Assembly: GCF_000566685.1 (NCBI RefSeq)
Contig: NZ_AZQN01000003.1
Coordinates: 558,001 to 622,000, forward strand
Source: Dyadobacter tibetensis Y620-1
GTDB taxonomy: Bacteria > Bacteroidota > Bacteroidia > Cytophagales > Spirosomataceae
Length of the DNA stretch: 64,000 bases
Reading direction: 5' to 3'
In this document: positions 42,646 to 51,812 of the stretch, piece after piece
How the letters are laid out: each line of letters starts with the position of its first letter
Numbering within the stretch: the stretch's first letter is position 1
Notes under the pieces: model-generated
Told to the model about the DNA's origin: nothing
The model's database searches: none
The model's input: the letters and a program-made list of their open reading frames with translations, nothing else
Program-made: the position numbers and the translations under genes

Positions 42646-45240
42646 ATGAACCTAGTGAAATACTTGATGAAGCCATTAGCACATTTAAGAGGCGTGTTAT
42701 TGATCATGTTAATATGTAGTGTTGTTTCCAAAGCTCAGCGTGTGGGTTTAGGAGCCAGCCCAAAGCCTGTTGCCCCTCTGGCTAATATGGGCATTGATCC
42801 TGCCAACCCAAAGGAATATACCATTGCCGAAGTAACCGTATCTGGCACTCAATTTTTGGATCCCAACTCTATGGTTTCTATTTCTGGCCTCAAGCCAGGG
42901 GATAAGATCAGGGTTCCGGGACCGTCCGTAACAGGTGCTATCAAGAAAATGATGGATTTTGGTACCCTCGACGATGTGGAAATACTCGCCACCAAAGTAG
43001 ATGGAGAAAAGATTTGGCTCAATATTCATATTAAAGAGCGCCCCAGGCTATATAGTGTTACCTTTTCAGGCATACGAAAAGGAGAGCGGGAGACGCTTAA
43101 TGATAAAGTTAAACTGATAAAGGGCCGGGTGATAACGCCAACTGTGATCAAAAACACCCAGCTCATTATTAAAAAATATTATATGGATAAGGGGTACTAT
43201 AATACCAAAGTAAAGGTGTTACAGATACCAGATTCGTCTCGTGGGCAAGCTACGCTTAACTTCACCGTAACTAAAAACAAAAAGGTGAAGATTGAGGAAA
43301 TCAACATAGAAGGCAATGAAGAGATCAGTGACCGTACCTTGAAAAGGAAGTTGAAAGGAACCAAAGAAAAGATGTTTGGCCGCCTCTTTAACCCTTCCAA
43401 ATACATTCCTAAAAAATTCGACGAAGACAAGGAAAAGTTAATAGCCTATTATCGCAAAAATGGATACCGGGATGCCACCATCGATTTCGATTCGGTTACC
43501 AATAACGGAGAGACGATAAGCATTAATATGAAAATTGATGAAGGTAAGAAGTATTACTACCGGGATATTAGCTGGACAGGTAATTACTTATACACCTCCA
43601 AATATTTGAGCGAGCGCTTAGGCATCAAGAAAGGGGATGTTTATAACCCTGAAGAGTTGGATAAGAAAATCAATGGCATTCCAGGAGCAGATGTGAGTTC
43701 AATCTACATGGATGACGGATATCTTTATTTCCGAATTGACCCCGTAGAAAAAGCCGTTCAGGGAGATTCTATTGATATGGAGCTTCGTATGTTCGAAGGA
43801 AAACAAGCTACTATCAACCGGATATTACTGAATGGTAATACAAAGACGAGTGACCGGGTAGTCCTTCGTGAGCTCTTTACCCTTCCGGGCCAGAAATTCA
43901 GCAAAACGGAAATTATCAATACCCAGCGACAATTGTCCCAAATGGGATATTTTGATCCAGAGAAAATTCAGATCCAACCCATACCCAATCAGGCGGATGG
44001 TACTGTAGATATTGAATATACAGTTGAGGAAAAACCTTCGGATCAGATTGAGCTGTCTGGTGGTTGGGGAGGTTATATAGGTTTTGTGGGTACCCTTGGA
44101 TTGGTATTTAATAACTTTTCGATCAAAAATATTCCCAACAGAGAGACCTGGAAACCTCTGCCTTCCGGAGATGGTCAGAAACTTTCTGTCCGCTTTCAAG
44201 CCAATGGTAAGCAGTATCAGACTTATTCACTGGGCTTTAGTGAGCCTTGGCTAGGAGGAAAGAAACCCATCAACTTCGGTGTGTCACTCCAAAGAACGGT
44301 GTATCGCCAAACTGATTATAACTCACTGTATGGCTATGGTACGGGAGGTTCTTCCGGAGGTATCAAATATCGGGGTGGGTATTTCAATAATGGGGTGACC
44401 GTTTCATTGGGGCGTCGCCTTCGCGAGCCTGATCGTAACCTTGTATTGACGCACTCCCTTTCTTATAACCGCTATCGTCTCGATTCCATTAATATCTTTG
44501 GCGGTAATTATAATACAGGAGTTTCTAATAATATTGCCTTTAATACCACGATCTCAAGAAACACACTGAGCGACTTGCAGTTTCCTAGATCTGGTAGCAA
44601 TATCTCGCTCAGTGCGACCCTGACACCGCCCTATTCGGCATTCAGGAAAACAGATTACAGCGATAATGCTGAACGATATCGTTGGGTAGAATACCATAAG
44701 TATATGTTTGATGCGAGTTATTACGCTACCATCACGGGAAAATTGGTTCTTTCGGCCCGAACCCATATGGGGTATCTTGGGCGCTATGGTGACAAAGCGG
44801 GCTTTAGTCCTTTTGGCCGATTCGTTCTGGGAGGATCCGGATTAGCAGGGCAGGGGGCGTTCTCACTTGCCGATCAGGATATTATTGGCCTAAGGGGGTA
44901 CCAAGATCAGTTGGTAGGACCTATTGTCAACAATCGGCCTGCCGATGGGGGAGGTATCGTTTATAATAAGTACGTCATGGAATTGCGCTATCCTGTTTCG
45001 CTCAATCCCCAGGCAACTATATTTATATTGGGCTTTGCCGAGGGAGGAAATAACTGGGGATCCTACCAGAAATTTAATCCATTCGACTTGAAAAGGTCGG
45101 CCGGAGTCGGCGCCAGAATCTTTATGCCAGCATTCGGCCTTCTGGGTATAGACTGGGGCTACGGATTTGATCCTCTGGACGGCCAATCCAAACGTTCTGG
45201 AGCTCAGTTCCATTTTACCATTGGACAGCAAATCAGATAA
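42646..45240 (+). CDS. bamA: Outer membrane protein assembly factor BamA
   Basis: 864 residues. Signal peptide ends near VSKAQ, followed by a short linker, then POTRA repeats (for example IAEVTVSGTQFLDPNSMVSISGLKPGD, RDISWTGNYLYTSKYLSERLGIKKGD, INRILLNGNTKTSDRVVLRELFTLPG). The C-terminal Omp85 barrel starts about 470 (IELSGGWGGYIGFVGTLGLVFNNFSIKNI) and ends with QFHFTIGQQIR. A VLGGSG near 728-733 corresponds to the lid-loop region. It folds beta-barrel proteins into the outer membrane, including the many TonB receptors here. Tightly packed after uppS and before the skp paralogues. Confidence 0.95.
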   Translation: MNLVKYLMKPLAHLRGVLLIMLICSVVSKAQRVGLGASPKPVAPLANMGIDPANPKEYTIAEVTVSGTQFLDPNSMVSISGLKPGDKIRVPGPSVTGAIKKMMDFGTLDDVEILATKVDGEKIWLNIHIKERPRLYSVTFSGIRKGERETLNDKVKLIKGRVITPTVIKNTQLIIKKYYMDKGYYNTKVKVLQIPDSSRGQATLNFTVTKNKKVKIEEINIEGNEEISDRTLKRKLKGTKEKMFGRLFNPSKYIPKKFDEDKEKLIAYYRKNGYRDATIDFDSVTNNGETISINMKIDEGKKYYYRDISWTGNYLYTSKYLSERLGIKKGDVYNPEELDKKINGIPGADVSSIYMDDGYLYFRIDPVEKAVQGDSIDMELRMFEGKQATINRILLNGNTKTSDRVVLRELFTLPGQKFSKTEIINTQRQLSQMGYFDPEKIQIQPIPNQADGTVDIEYTVEEKPSDQIELSGGWGGYIGFVGTLGLVFNNFSIKNIPNRETWKPLPSGDGQKLSVRFQANGKQYQTYSLGFSEPWLGGKKPINFGVSLQRTVYRQTDYNSLYGYGTGGSSGGIKYRGGYFNNGVTVSLGRRLREPDRNLVLTHSLSYNRYRLDSINIFGGNYNTGVSNNIAFNTTISRNTLSDLQFPRSGSNISLSATLTPPYSAFRKTDYSDNAERYRWVEYHKYMFDASYYATITGKLVLSARTHMGYLGRYGDKAGFSPFGRFVLGGSGLAGQGAFSLADQDIIGLRGYQDQLVGPIVNNRPADGGGIVYNKYVMELRYPVSLNPQATIFILGFAEGGNNWGSYQKFNPFDLKRSAGVGARIFMPAFGLLGIDWGYGFDPLDGQSKRSGAQFHFTIGQQIR

Positions 45241-45290
45241 TATAAACTCAACGATTTCGTTAGTTGGTTGCATTTTATTATGATCTTGGC

Positions 45291-45917
45291 ATGAAGAAGA
45301 TTTTTATTTTACTAGTTTTGTCTGTAATATCGACTTCAACTGTCGTAGCCCAGAAAATCGGGTATACCGATATGGAGTATATTACCAGCAAAATGCCTGA
45401 ATATCAGATGGCCCAAGCGGAAATGAAAAAATTTTCGGAAAAATGGGCTAAGGAAATACAGGATAAATTCGGTGAAGTAGATCGGCTTCAGCGTGCATAT
45501 ATGGCAGAGGAAGTGCTGCTCACGGAAGATTTGAAGCGCAAGCGTCAGGCAGAAATTCAAAGTAAGGAGATTGAAGCCAGGGAATACAACAGTAAGATTT
45601 TTGGAATGGATGGATTGATGTTCCAGAAGAAAAAGGAATTGATGAAACCCGTTCTGGAACGAGTACAAAGGGCAGTCAATAAAGTCTGTAGCCAACGGAG
45701 AATCGATTTTATGTTCGATAAGTCAAGTGACATGGGCATGCTTTATACCAACCCCCGTCACGACTATTCCGATTATATAATCGAAGAGCTTGGCCTCAAT
45801 GAAAAAAATGAAGGGGTAGCCGCCAAAAATACGACAGACATTAAAAGTGCAGTAGACAATAGTAAAACCGAAGAAAGTAACCCCAAACAAAAAAGTACAA
45901 CCAATAAACGTAAATAA
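45291..45917 (+). CDS. OmpH/Skp-family periplasmic chaperone, first copy
   Basis: 208 residues from the ATG at 45291; an earlier in-frame start lacks a signal-like beginning. Signal peptide MKKIFILLVLSVISTSTVVAQ, then KIGYTDMEYITSKMPEYQMAQAEM, the Skp opening strand and helix. A long charged coiled coil follows (about 45-135) and a closing QRRIDFMFDKSSDMGMLYTNPRHDYSDYIIEELG. A Lys/Ser/Asn-rich tail follows. Skp trimers hold unfolded outer membrane proteins on the way to BamA. 50 bases after bamA, same operon. Confidence 0.9.
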   Translation: MKKIFILLVLSVISTSTVVAQKIGYTDMEYITSKMPEYQMAQAEMKKFSEKWAKEIQDKFGEVDRLQRAYMAEEVLLTEDLKRKRQAEIQSKEIEAREYNSKIFGMDGLMFQKKKELMKPVLERVQRAVNKVCSQRRIDFMFDKSSDMGMLYTNPRHDYSDYIIEELGLNEKNEGVAAKNTTDIKSAVDNSKTEESNPKQKSTTNKRK

Positions 45918-45928
45918 GTAACAACGCA

Positions 45929-46549
45929 ATGAAACAAAAATTAATGGCTTTTATGGTCGTAATGACCATCTTCAGTACATCGCTGGTAGCTCAAACGCCT
46001 CTTACCAAGATCGGATATACCAATGTAGATTTCGTGATCGCTAGGTTGCCAGAAGCTAAAAAAATGCAAAATGAACTGGAAGTAACTAAAGCGCAACTCG
46101 ATAAGGCAATAGGAGAAACTTATAAAGAGTTTCAAGACAAGTATGAGGCCTACCAAAAGAACGGGGCCAATATGACTGATGTGATTCGTGCCGACAAGGA
46201 AAAGGAATTGCAGAGTCTTCAGACCCGCGTGCAGGAAATGCAGAACAATGCTCAGACATCTCTGCAGAATAAGCAACAACAACTTTTGGAGCCAATTTTG
46301 ACAAAAGTTAATGATGCAATTCAGGCCGTAGGTAAGGAAAATGGATTTCTTTATATCCTGAATATGGACGCTGGTCAGGGTACGACCCCGATCATCCTGT
46401 TTGCTGCATCAGAAGAAAATAATGCAACGGATTTGATTTTGAAGAAGTTGGGCGTAGATCCTGACAAAGTAGAAGCAGAAGTAACTCCTGCTGCTGCACC
46501 TGCTAAGCCTGCTACTACAACGCCGGCACCTGCACCTAAGAAAAAATAA
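45929..46549 (+). CDS. OmpH/Skp-family periplasmic chaperone, second copy
   Basis: 206 residues, paralogue of the preceding gene. Signal peptide MKQKLMAFMVVMTIFSTSLVAQ, TKIGYTNVDFVIARLPEAKKMQNEL, a Gln/Lys/Glu-rich coiled coil (about 45-130), and closing GFLYILNMDAGQGTTPIILFAASEENNATDLILKKLG. The tail differs from copy one: it is Ala/Pro/Thr-rich (PAAAPAKPATTTPAPAPKKK). Starts 11 bases after copy one. Last gene before a terminator. Confidence 0.9.
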   Translation: MKQKLMAFMVVMTIFSTSLVAQTPLTKIGYTNVDFVIARLPEAKKMQNELEVTKAQLDKAIGETYKEFQDKYEAYQKNGANMTDVIRADKEKELQSLQTRVQEMQNNAQTSLQNKQQQLLEPILTKVNDAIQAVGKENGFLYILNMDAGQGTTPIILFAASEENNATDLILKKLGVDPDKVEAEVTPAAAPAKPATTTPAPAPKKK

Positions 46550-46573
46550 TTCTCCCGCTGTTGCGGGACCTAT

Positions 46574-46612
46574 ACCGGGGAATAGTCTGAAAATGGCCGT
46601 TCCCCGGTTTTT
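46574..46612 (+). terminator. Terminator of the uppS-bamA-skp-skp operon
   Basis: ACCGGGGAA (46574-46582) pairs with TTCCCCGGT (46600-46608) and runs into a T-rich stretch. A smaller perfect hairpin TCCCGC-TGTT-GCGGGA sits just upstream near 46553-46568. Confidence 0.75.
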
Positions 46613-46818
46613 ATGTTTTACCAACCTCAGGAATTTTACCAGATTGGGCTGTGTTAAGGTAATGTGGAAATAGTACAAAAAGCGGTAGCAGTAGTAGGAG
46701 TTCGAATCTGTAATTGGAATTTGATTCTATTATCGCTTGTCCATTGTACGGTATTTACGAAATTTGCGTTAACATTAAATTAGTGACTGCTTCATAAAAT
46801 TATTCATATTCTTGCCCT

Positions 46819-48408
46819 ATGGTTTTCACAAATGTTTTTAGAATATTTCTATTCGTTTTATTGGCTTTAGCGAGTACGGTAGCCACTGCTCAGGAGCAGA
46901 CGGGGCAACCTTTTCAACTGGTTTTTCCTAACGATGCCGATTGGAATGTAGTTGAAGAAGGGAAGGAAATTAACTTTCATCTTCAGGCAAGAGGCCAGAA
47001 AGGCGACAGCCTTCAATATAGTATTACGAGTGGGCTAAGGAAGGAGATGTATTTCGATTCTTTAGGACATTTTGTATGGACTCCTGGCTTCGAAGTAGCC
47101 GATCGGATTAATACGGTTAAAACCGTCTCCGTTGTTTTCGAAGCCCAGTCTAGTCTCGGAGAGTCGGTGGCCAAAGAGGTTCTTTTTAAGGTGGTCCATG
47201 TTAACCGCCCGCCAGTTGTCGATGAGCTCAAACCTTTTTATGTACAGTATAAAACACAGAATACTTATCAGATCGATATGAATTCTGTTCGGGATCCGGA
47301 TGGAGACCCGGTCGTATTTATACCAATTTTGGACGGAGGAATGCCTGAAGGGATGCGCCTGACGGCGAGTGGAGAAGTCATTTGGGAGCCCTCTATCAAA
47401 CAGTTCAATATCCTCAGGGAAGCCCCTAGATATATGGAGTTTTATGTGGAAGATCAACCTGCCAAAGAACGGACTAAAGGGAAGCTCAGGCTGGAAATAA
47501 CGCAAATGGACCTCGCCCCTGACTTTACCATCATTCCTCAGACTACCGTTGTGAAAAGTCTGGAGAATAACCGGATTAACCTTCGATTCAGCCTGTCGGA
47601 CCCGAATGGAGAGGATGATATTTCAACCTTTAATTTTATATCGGAAAATAAACGGGTACCCGCATCAGCCTTGGTGAAAAATACGGCCACCAGCTATGAG
47701 TTTATCTGGGAGCCTGGCTACGATTTTGTTAATGACCCCTTCGATACCCTGGCTTTCGATGTGGTATTTTATGTGATGGACAAGGCTCATAATAAACGCG
47801 AGCGGACGATTCATTTCGTGATCAAAAATACGGTAGATGAAAGTGTTCGGGATACCTACTTGTTCAATCTATATAAGGGAGCGCTGGTAAATGCCTGGGG
47901 TCTTTTGGAGCAAATGAAAGAACGGGAAGGGGAATTAAAGCGTGCGTATGCTAAGGCGAAGAAAGGGAAGAAGAGCCGTTCCTTATTGAATGCTTCACTG
48001 GGTGTTACCACCGGTTTGTCTTCCGTAATTGCCAAGTCTGATCCTAACTTAAGAAGTTATATTACCACCATTGGAGGCACCACCGTTGCCACGGTAGGTA
48101 CTTTGGAAGCCACAGAGGTGATTGGTAAGTCTGTCAATGGGCTTTTGGATCGGTTTAACTATGTGATGCAAAAGAAAAATGAACTCCAGAATAAAGGAGA
48201 TGTTTTTGCTCGGGAATATGCACAGAAGTCGGCTCGACGTCAGAACGATTTTATCAAGAAACTAGACGAATTTAAGGCCTTGATGAATCTTAGTGGTTTG
48301 GTAGCCTTAGAGCTGGACGCCAATTGGGAAAACAAAAAGGAAGCCACCGATGCGGCTATTAAGCGTACCTTCAAGGACTTCTTGCCCTTAGATCTCGAAA
48401 ACCAATAG
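46819..48408 (+). CDS. Exported protein of unknown function with Ig/cadherin-like repeats
   Basis: 529 residues. Signal peptide MVFTNVFRIFLFVLLALASTVATAQ. Three putative Ig-like modules follow, with recurring end motifs GHFVWTPGFE, GEVIWEPSIK and YEFIWEPGYD and a calcium-site-like RDPDGDP and LSDPNGED, as in cadherin/He_PIG domains. The last 180 residues are different: helical, basic and coiled-coil-like (LEQMKEREGELKRAYAKAKKGKKSR). A Gly/Thr-rich stretch there (TTIGGTTVATVGTLEATEVIG) could contact membrane. Probably periplasmic or outer-membrane attached. Family not recognised; own terminator. Function unknown. Confidence 0.75.
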   Translation: MVFTNVFRIFLFVLLALASTVATAQEQTGQPFQLVFPNDADWNVVEEGKEINFHLQARGQKGDSLQYSITSGLRKEMYFDSLGHFVWTPGFEVADRINTVKTVSVVFEAQSSLGESVAKEVLFKVVHVNRPPVVDELKPFYVQYKTQNTYQIDMNSVRDPDGDPVVFIPILDGGMPEGMRLTASGEVIWEPSIKQFNILREAPRYMEFYVEDQPAKERTKGKLRLEITQMDLAPDFTIIPQTTVVKSLENNRINLRFSLSDPNGEDDISTFNFISENKRVPASALVKNTATSYEFIWEPGYDFVNDPFDTLAFDVVFYVMDKAHNKRERTIHFVIKNTVDESVRDTYLFNLYKGALVNAWGLLEQMKEREGELKRAYAKAKKGKKSRSLLNASLGVTTGLSSVIAKSDPNLRSYITTIGGTTVATVGTLEATEVIGKSVNGLLDRFNYVMQKKNELQNKGDVFAREYAQKSARRQNDFIKKLDEFKALMNLSGLVALELDANWENKKEATDAAIKRTFKDFLPLDLENQ

Positions 48409-48428
48409 TTTTATAATTAGAATACAGG

Positions 48429-48470
48429 CAAACGCCCAGGCAGGTTTATCCTTGACTGGGCGTTTGTTTT
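48429..48470 (+). terminator. Terminator of the Ig-like protein gene, overlapping the lspA 3' end
   Basis: CAAACGCCCAG (48429-48439) pairs perfectly over 11 bp with CTGGGCGTTTG (48456-48466), followed by TTTT. The right arm is also coding sequence for the last residues of convergent lspA. Confidence 0.8.
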
Positions 48471-49210
48471 GAGGGGTTGTCCTCCTCTTTGTTGATATCT
48501 GTATGGCCTTCCAGATCCGGCGTCCTGATATCGGTACTAGGGCCTTCCCCGCTAACATCTGTTTCTGTCAGTTGTGTGGACACTTCCTCTGGATTGTCCT
48601 GATCTGATAGGGTAGAGGAAGGCTCCTGCTGCGGTTGCATCTGATTCTGAAATATAAGGACGCTGCAAACGCCAATGAAAATACAGGAATCTGCAATATT
48701 GAATATGGGGGTAGAATAATATTGCCCTCCCCAGATGGGCACCCAGTCGGGAATAAACCCTTCCCAGAAATCAACAAATATCATGTCTATTACCTGTCCA
48801 TGAAACCATGGAGTAGGAGAGCCATAGGGGGCATTGCCTAATAATACGCCGTAGAAAGTGCTATCGATGACGTTTCCTACCGCACCAGCCAGGATCAATG
48901 ATAAAGCCCAGAGCAAAGACTTTGGTGCTCCTGTGCGGGCCAGATGGATCAAATACCAGCCAATACCTACCATAGCCAAAAGACGGAATAGCGTGAGAAA
49001 TAACTTGCCATATTCATGTCCTAGCTGCATACCGAAGGCCATACCCGGGTTTAGGACATAATGCAATTTTAACCAGTCTCCTATCAATGGGATTTGTCCA
49101 GAGAAGCCTGGCTCCATATACTGATGCACCAGCATCTTGGATGCCTGATCGATAAGGATTAATAACAGACTAAACAGTAAATATGGCGTAGGATTCTTAT
49201 AATGCTTCAT
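48446..49210 (-). CDS. lspA: Lipoprotein signal peptidase (signal peptidase II)
   Basis: 254 residues. Four transmembrane helices in the first 175 residues: LIDQASKMLV in helix 1, LNPGMAFGM, the catalytic Asp in AGAVGNVIDSTFYG, and the second catalytic Asp in FNIADSCIFIGV. It cleaves prolipoproteins, including the SusD lipoproteins in this window. An extra cytoplasmic tail of about 75 residues, rich in Glu, Asp, Ser, Thr and Pro, extends beyond the usual family length. The C-terminus is encoded through the right arm of the convergent terminator. Confidence 0.93.
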   Translation of the reverse strand: MKHYKNPTPYLLFSLLLILIDQASKMLVHQYMEPGFSGQIPLIGDWLKLHYVLNPGMAFGMQLGHEYGKLFLTLFRLLAMVGIGWYLIHLARTGAPKSLLWALSLILAGAVGNVIDSTFYGVLLGNAPYGSPTPWFHGQVIDMIFVDFWEGFIPDWVPIWGGQYYSTPIFNIADSCIFIGVCSVLIFQNQMQPQQEPSSTLSDQDNPEEVSTQLTETDVSGEGPSTDIRTPDLEGHTDINKEEDNPSKQTPSQG

Positions 49211-49263
49211 TCGGGTAACGACCTGGAATCTTTTGATTAGGATGCTAAATTAAGGAAGATTCA

Positions 49264-50466
49264 TTACAAACTACCGATTCCTCTTCTGTCCAATTCATTT
49301 TTTATCAACTTGTACTCTCTACTGCTTTGTCCGGACATGGCGGTATTTTCTTGTGCTCGCCTGATGAGGTAGGGCATAACAGAGGCAATCGGGCCATAAG
49401 GCACATATTTGGCTGTATTATAACCGGCCTTGGCCAGGTTGAAGCTAATGTTATCGCTCATTCCCAACAATTGCGCAAACCAGATGCGAGGGTCGTCATT
49501 GGCAAGGCCTATCCGCTGCATTCTGCAAGCACAGTATTGGCTACTATATTCATTATGCGTTCCAAGGCATATGGCAATGAATTGCAAATGTTCTAAACAA
49601 AAGTCTATAGCCGCATTATAATCTTGGTCAACGGCCTCCTTGCTGGTGTGGATAGGGCTAGAATAGTTGTTTTCTCTGGCTCTAAGCCGTTCTTTTTCCA
49701 TATACGCACCTCTTACGAGCTTAGCACCAATATGATAACCTTTCTCCCTGGCCTTGAGATAGGCGGCTTTCAGAGCTTCGAATGTCTCATGGCGGTAAAG
49801 CTGGTAAGTATTAAAAATGATGGCTTTTTCTTGATTGTATTTTTCCATCATCTCATAAGCCAGCAGATCGATTATGTCCTGAATCCAACTTTCCTCAGCA
49901 TCGACAAACAGGCGGACATCTTTCTGGAATGCACTTTGGCACAGGGTTTCTACCCGCTGCTTCACCCTGGCAAATGCTTCTTCCTCTTCCTGGCTCAGGG
50001 TCTGAGCGCGCTGTACTTTCTCTAATAAGTCCGAAGAGGCAATCCCACTTATTTTAAAGACACAAAAGGGGATATGGGCATTATCGGCGGCCTTGTCAAT
50101 GGATTTTAACAGTTCATCCATGGTGTGGGCGAAGCTCTCCTCGGTTTCTTCTCCCTCTACCGAATAGTCTAATATGGTGCCAATGCCAGCCTGCCCCAAG
50201 CGGGCTATCGTGGAGTCGCATTGGCTAATGGTCTCACCACCACAGAATTGTTCAAAAATGGTGCTACGAATAAGATTTTTTATCGGTAAGTGAAGTTTTA
50301 GTGCAAGCTTTAGAAAAAAAGTGCCTAAATTTACCGCTCTACTCTGGTTCATGACTTTGAACAGCCAATAGGTTTTACGAAGCTGACCGTCTGATTTTGA
50401 GGAGAATGCAACCGAAATGTCTTCGAAGGATACGGGGGGATGATTTTTTTGAGCAGGATGATCCAT
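49264..50466 (-). CDS. Proline dehydrogenase
   Basis: 400 residues, stand-alone FAD-dependent proline dehydrogenase oxidising proline to pyrroline-5-carboxylate. TIM-barrel landmarks: GTILDYSVEG, VFKISGIAS, LFVDAEESWIQ, IIFNTYQLYRHE, HIGAKLVRGAYMEKERLRA, and the C-terminal LGMSDNISFNLAKAGYNTAKYVPYGPIASVMPYLIRRAQEN, which holds the substrate-carboxylate arginines. No pyrroline-5-carboxylate dehydrogenase is adjacent, so the second step is encoded elsewhere. Single gene between lspA and the divergent DAHP synthase. Confidence 0.92.
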   Translation of the reverse strand: MDHPAQKNHPPVSFEDISVAFSSKSDGQLRKTYWLFKVMNQSRAVNLGTFFLKLALKLHLPIKNLIRSTIFEQFCGGETISQCDSTIARLGQAGIGTILDYSVEGEETEESFAHTMDELLKSIDKAADNAHIPFCVFKISGIASSDLLEKVQRAQTLSQEEEEAFARVKQRVETLCQSAFQKDVRLFVDAEESWIQDIIDLLAYEMMEKYNQEKAIIFNTYQLYRHETFEALKAAYLKAREKGYHIGAKLVRGAYMEKERLRARENNYSSPIHTSKEAVDQDYNAAIDFCLEHLQFIAICLGTHNEYSSQYCACRMQRIGLANDDPRIWFAQLLGMSDNISFNLAKAGYNTAKYVPYGPIASVMPYLIRRAQENTAMSGQSSREYKLIKNELDRRGIGSL

Positions 50467-50651
50467 CTTTTAAATACTATATTTAAAAATGACTAAATCC
50501 AAGTTCCATGAACTGAGCAGAGTAAAGTTTTGATGCATATTCGGATGTGAGATGATTTGTGGCTTCAAATGTACACCAATCTCCGAAATGTGCATAATGT
50601 AGAATCGAATAATTACAATTTTCTATTTATCCTAAGGACAAGTTTTTGAAT

Positions 50652-51746
50652 ATGAATGCTTCTTTAGACATCCTACCGCTAAGCAGTTGGATTAATACCG
50701 AGGGTAAGCCCTTGGTGATTGCCGGGCCTTGCAGTGCAGAGACCGAGGAACAAATGTTAGAAACCGCAAGCCAGATCAAGAAGGAAGGATTTGCGCACGT
50801 AATCCGTGCCGGTGTATGGAAACCACGTACACGTCCGGGTAGCTTTGAGGGCATGGGTGAGGCAGCATTGCCTTGGTTACAGCAAGTGAAGAAAGAAACT
50901 GGCATGCCTGTAGCCGTAGAGGTGGCTAATCCGCAGCATATTGAACTTGCCCTGAAGTATGGTGTAGACATCCTTTGGGTGGGCGCACGTACTACCGTCA
51001 ACCCTTTTAATGTGCAAGAACTTGCCGATGCTCTGAAAGGAGTTGACGTACCTGTCTTGGTGAAAAACCCTGTAAATCCAGATCTTCAATTATGGGTAGG
51101 AGCCTTAGAGCGTCTTAATCAAGCTGGCGTGAAGAAACTGGGGGCGATCCACCGTGGGTTCTCCAATGCACAAGAGACTAAGTTCAGAAACTCTCCGATG
51201 TGGAATATCGCCATTGAGTTGAAAACTTTGTTCCCTGAGCTACCTGTAATAGGCGATCCTAGCCATATGGCAGGTAAGCGTGCCTATCTTTTTGAAATTG
51301 CACAGCGTGCATTAGATTTGAACTACGACGGTTTGATCATTGAATCGCACCGCGAGCCAGAGAAAGCATGGTCGGATGCTGCTCAGCAGTTGACACCAGC
51401 CGCCCTTGGCGAAATGCTTCATGAGCTTCACGTAAGAAAAGAATCTTATGGTAGCGACTACCAAACGCAATTGGAAGTTGTTCGTGGCAAAATAGATAAC
51501 CTTGATCGCGAATTACTGGAAAATCTTGCTGCTCGTATGTCCTTGGTTGAAAAACTGGCGGAGTACAAGCGTGATAATAATGTTGCCGCTTATCAGGTAG
51601 ACCGCTTCCGCGAAGTATTGGAAACGCGTGCTGGCTGGGGTAAAAGCCTTAACTTATATCCTAACCTAGTGGACGAGCTTTTCAAGCTTGTACATATGGA
51701 GTCGATCCGTAAGCAAACCGAGGTTATGAACCAGGTGAATGCCTAG
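50652..51746 (+). CDS. Bifunctional DAHP synthase/chorismate mutase (type II fusion)
   Basis: 364 residues from the ATG at 50652; a TTG two codons earlier is in frame. Residues to about 265 are a type I-beta DAHP synthase: KPLVIAGPCSAET, AGVWKPRTRPGSFEG, LWVGARTTVNPF, GAIHRGFSNAQET, GDPSHMAGKR and IIESHREPEKAWSDA. Residues about 275-364 form an AroQ chorismate mutase: VVRGKIDNLDRELLENLAARMSLVEKLAEYK. The order (synthase first) is typical of Bacteroidota. It starts the shikimate pathway and diverts chorismate to prephenate; the mutase part probably gives allosteric control. Strong codon bias suggests high expression. Confidence 0.94.
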   Translation: MNASLDILPLSSWINTEGKPLVIAGPCSAETEEQMLETASQIKKEGFAHVIRAGVWKPRTRPGSFEGMGEAALPWLQQVKKETGMPVAVEVANPQHIELALKYGVDILWVGARTTVNPFNVQELADALKGVDVPVLVKNPVNPDLQLWVGALERLNQAGVKKLGAIHRGFSNAQETKFRNSPMWNIAIELKTLFPELPVIGDPSHMAGKRAYLFEIAQRALDLNYDGLIIESHREPEKAWSDAAQQLTPAALGEMLHELHVRKESYGSDYQTQLEVVRGKIDNLDRELLENLAARMSLVEKLAEYKRDNNVAAYQVDRFREVLETRAGWGKSLNLYPNLVDELFKLVHMESIRKQTEVMNQVNA

Positions 51747-51770
51747 TCTTCCTTTCAGGAATAATATAAT

Positions 51771-51808
51771 AAAAAAGCCGGTCTTCCTGAGGAGGACCGG
51801 CTTTTTTT
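51771..51808. terminator. Bidirectional terminator between the DAHP synthase fusion and the SGNH hydrolase
   Basis: AAAAAAGCCGGTC (51771-51783) pairs with GACCGGCTTTTTTT (51795-51808). A T-run exists on both strands, so it can end both convergent genes. Confidence 0.9.
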
Positions 51809-51812
51809 CGGT

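Noticed and set aside
46690-46720. GAGTTCGAATCTG resembling a tRNA T-arm
   Set aside because: The flanking bases do not form a T-stem and there is no acceptor, D or anticodon arm.
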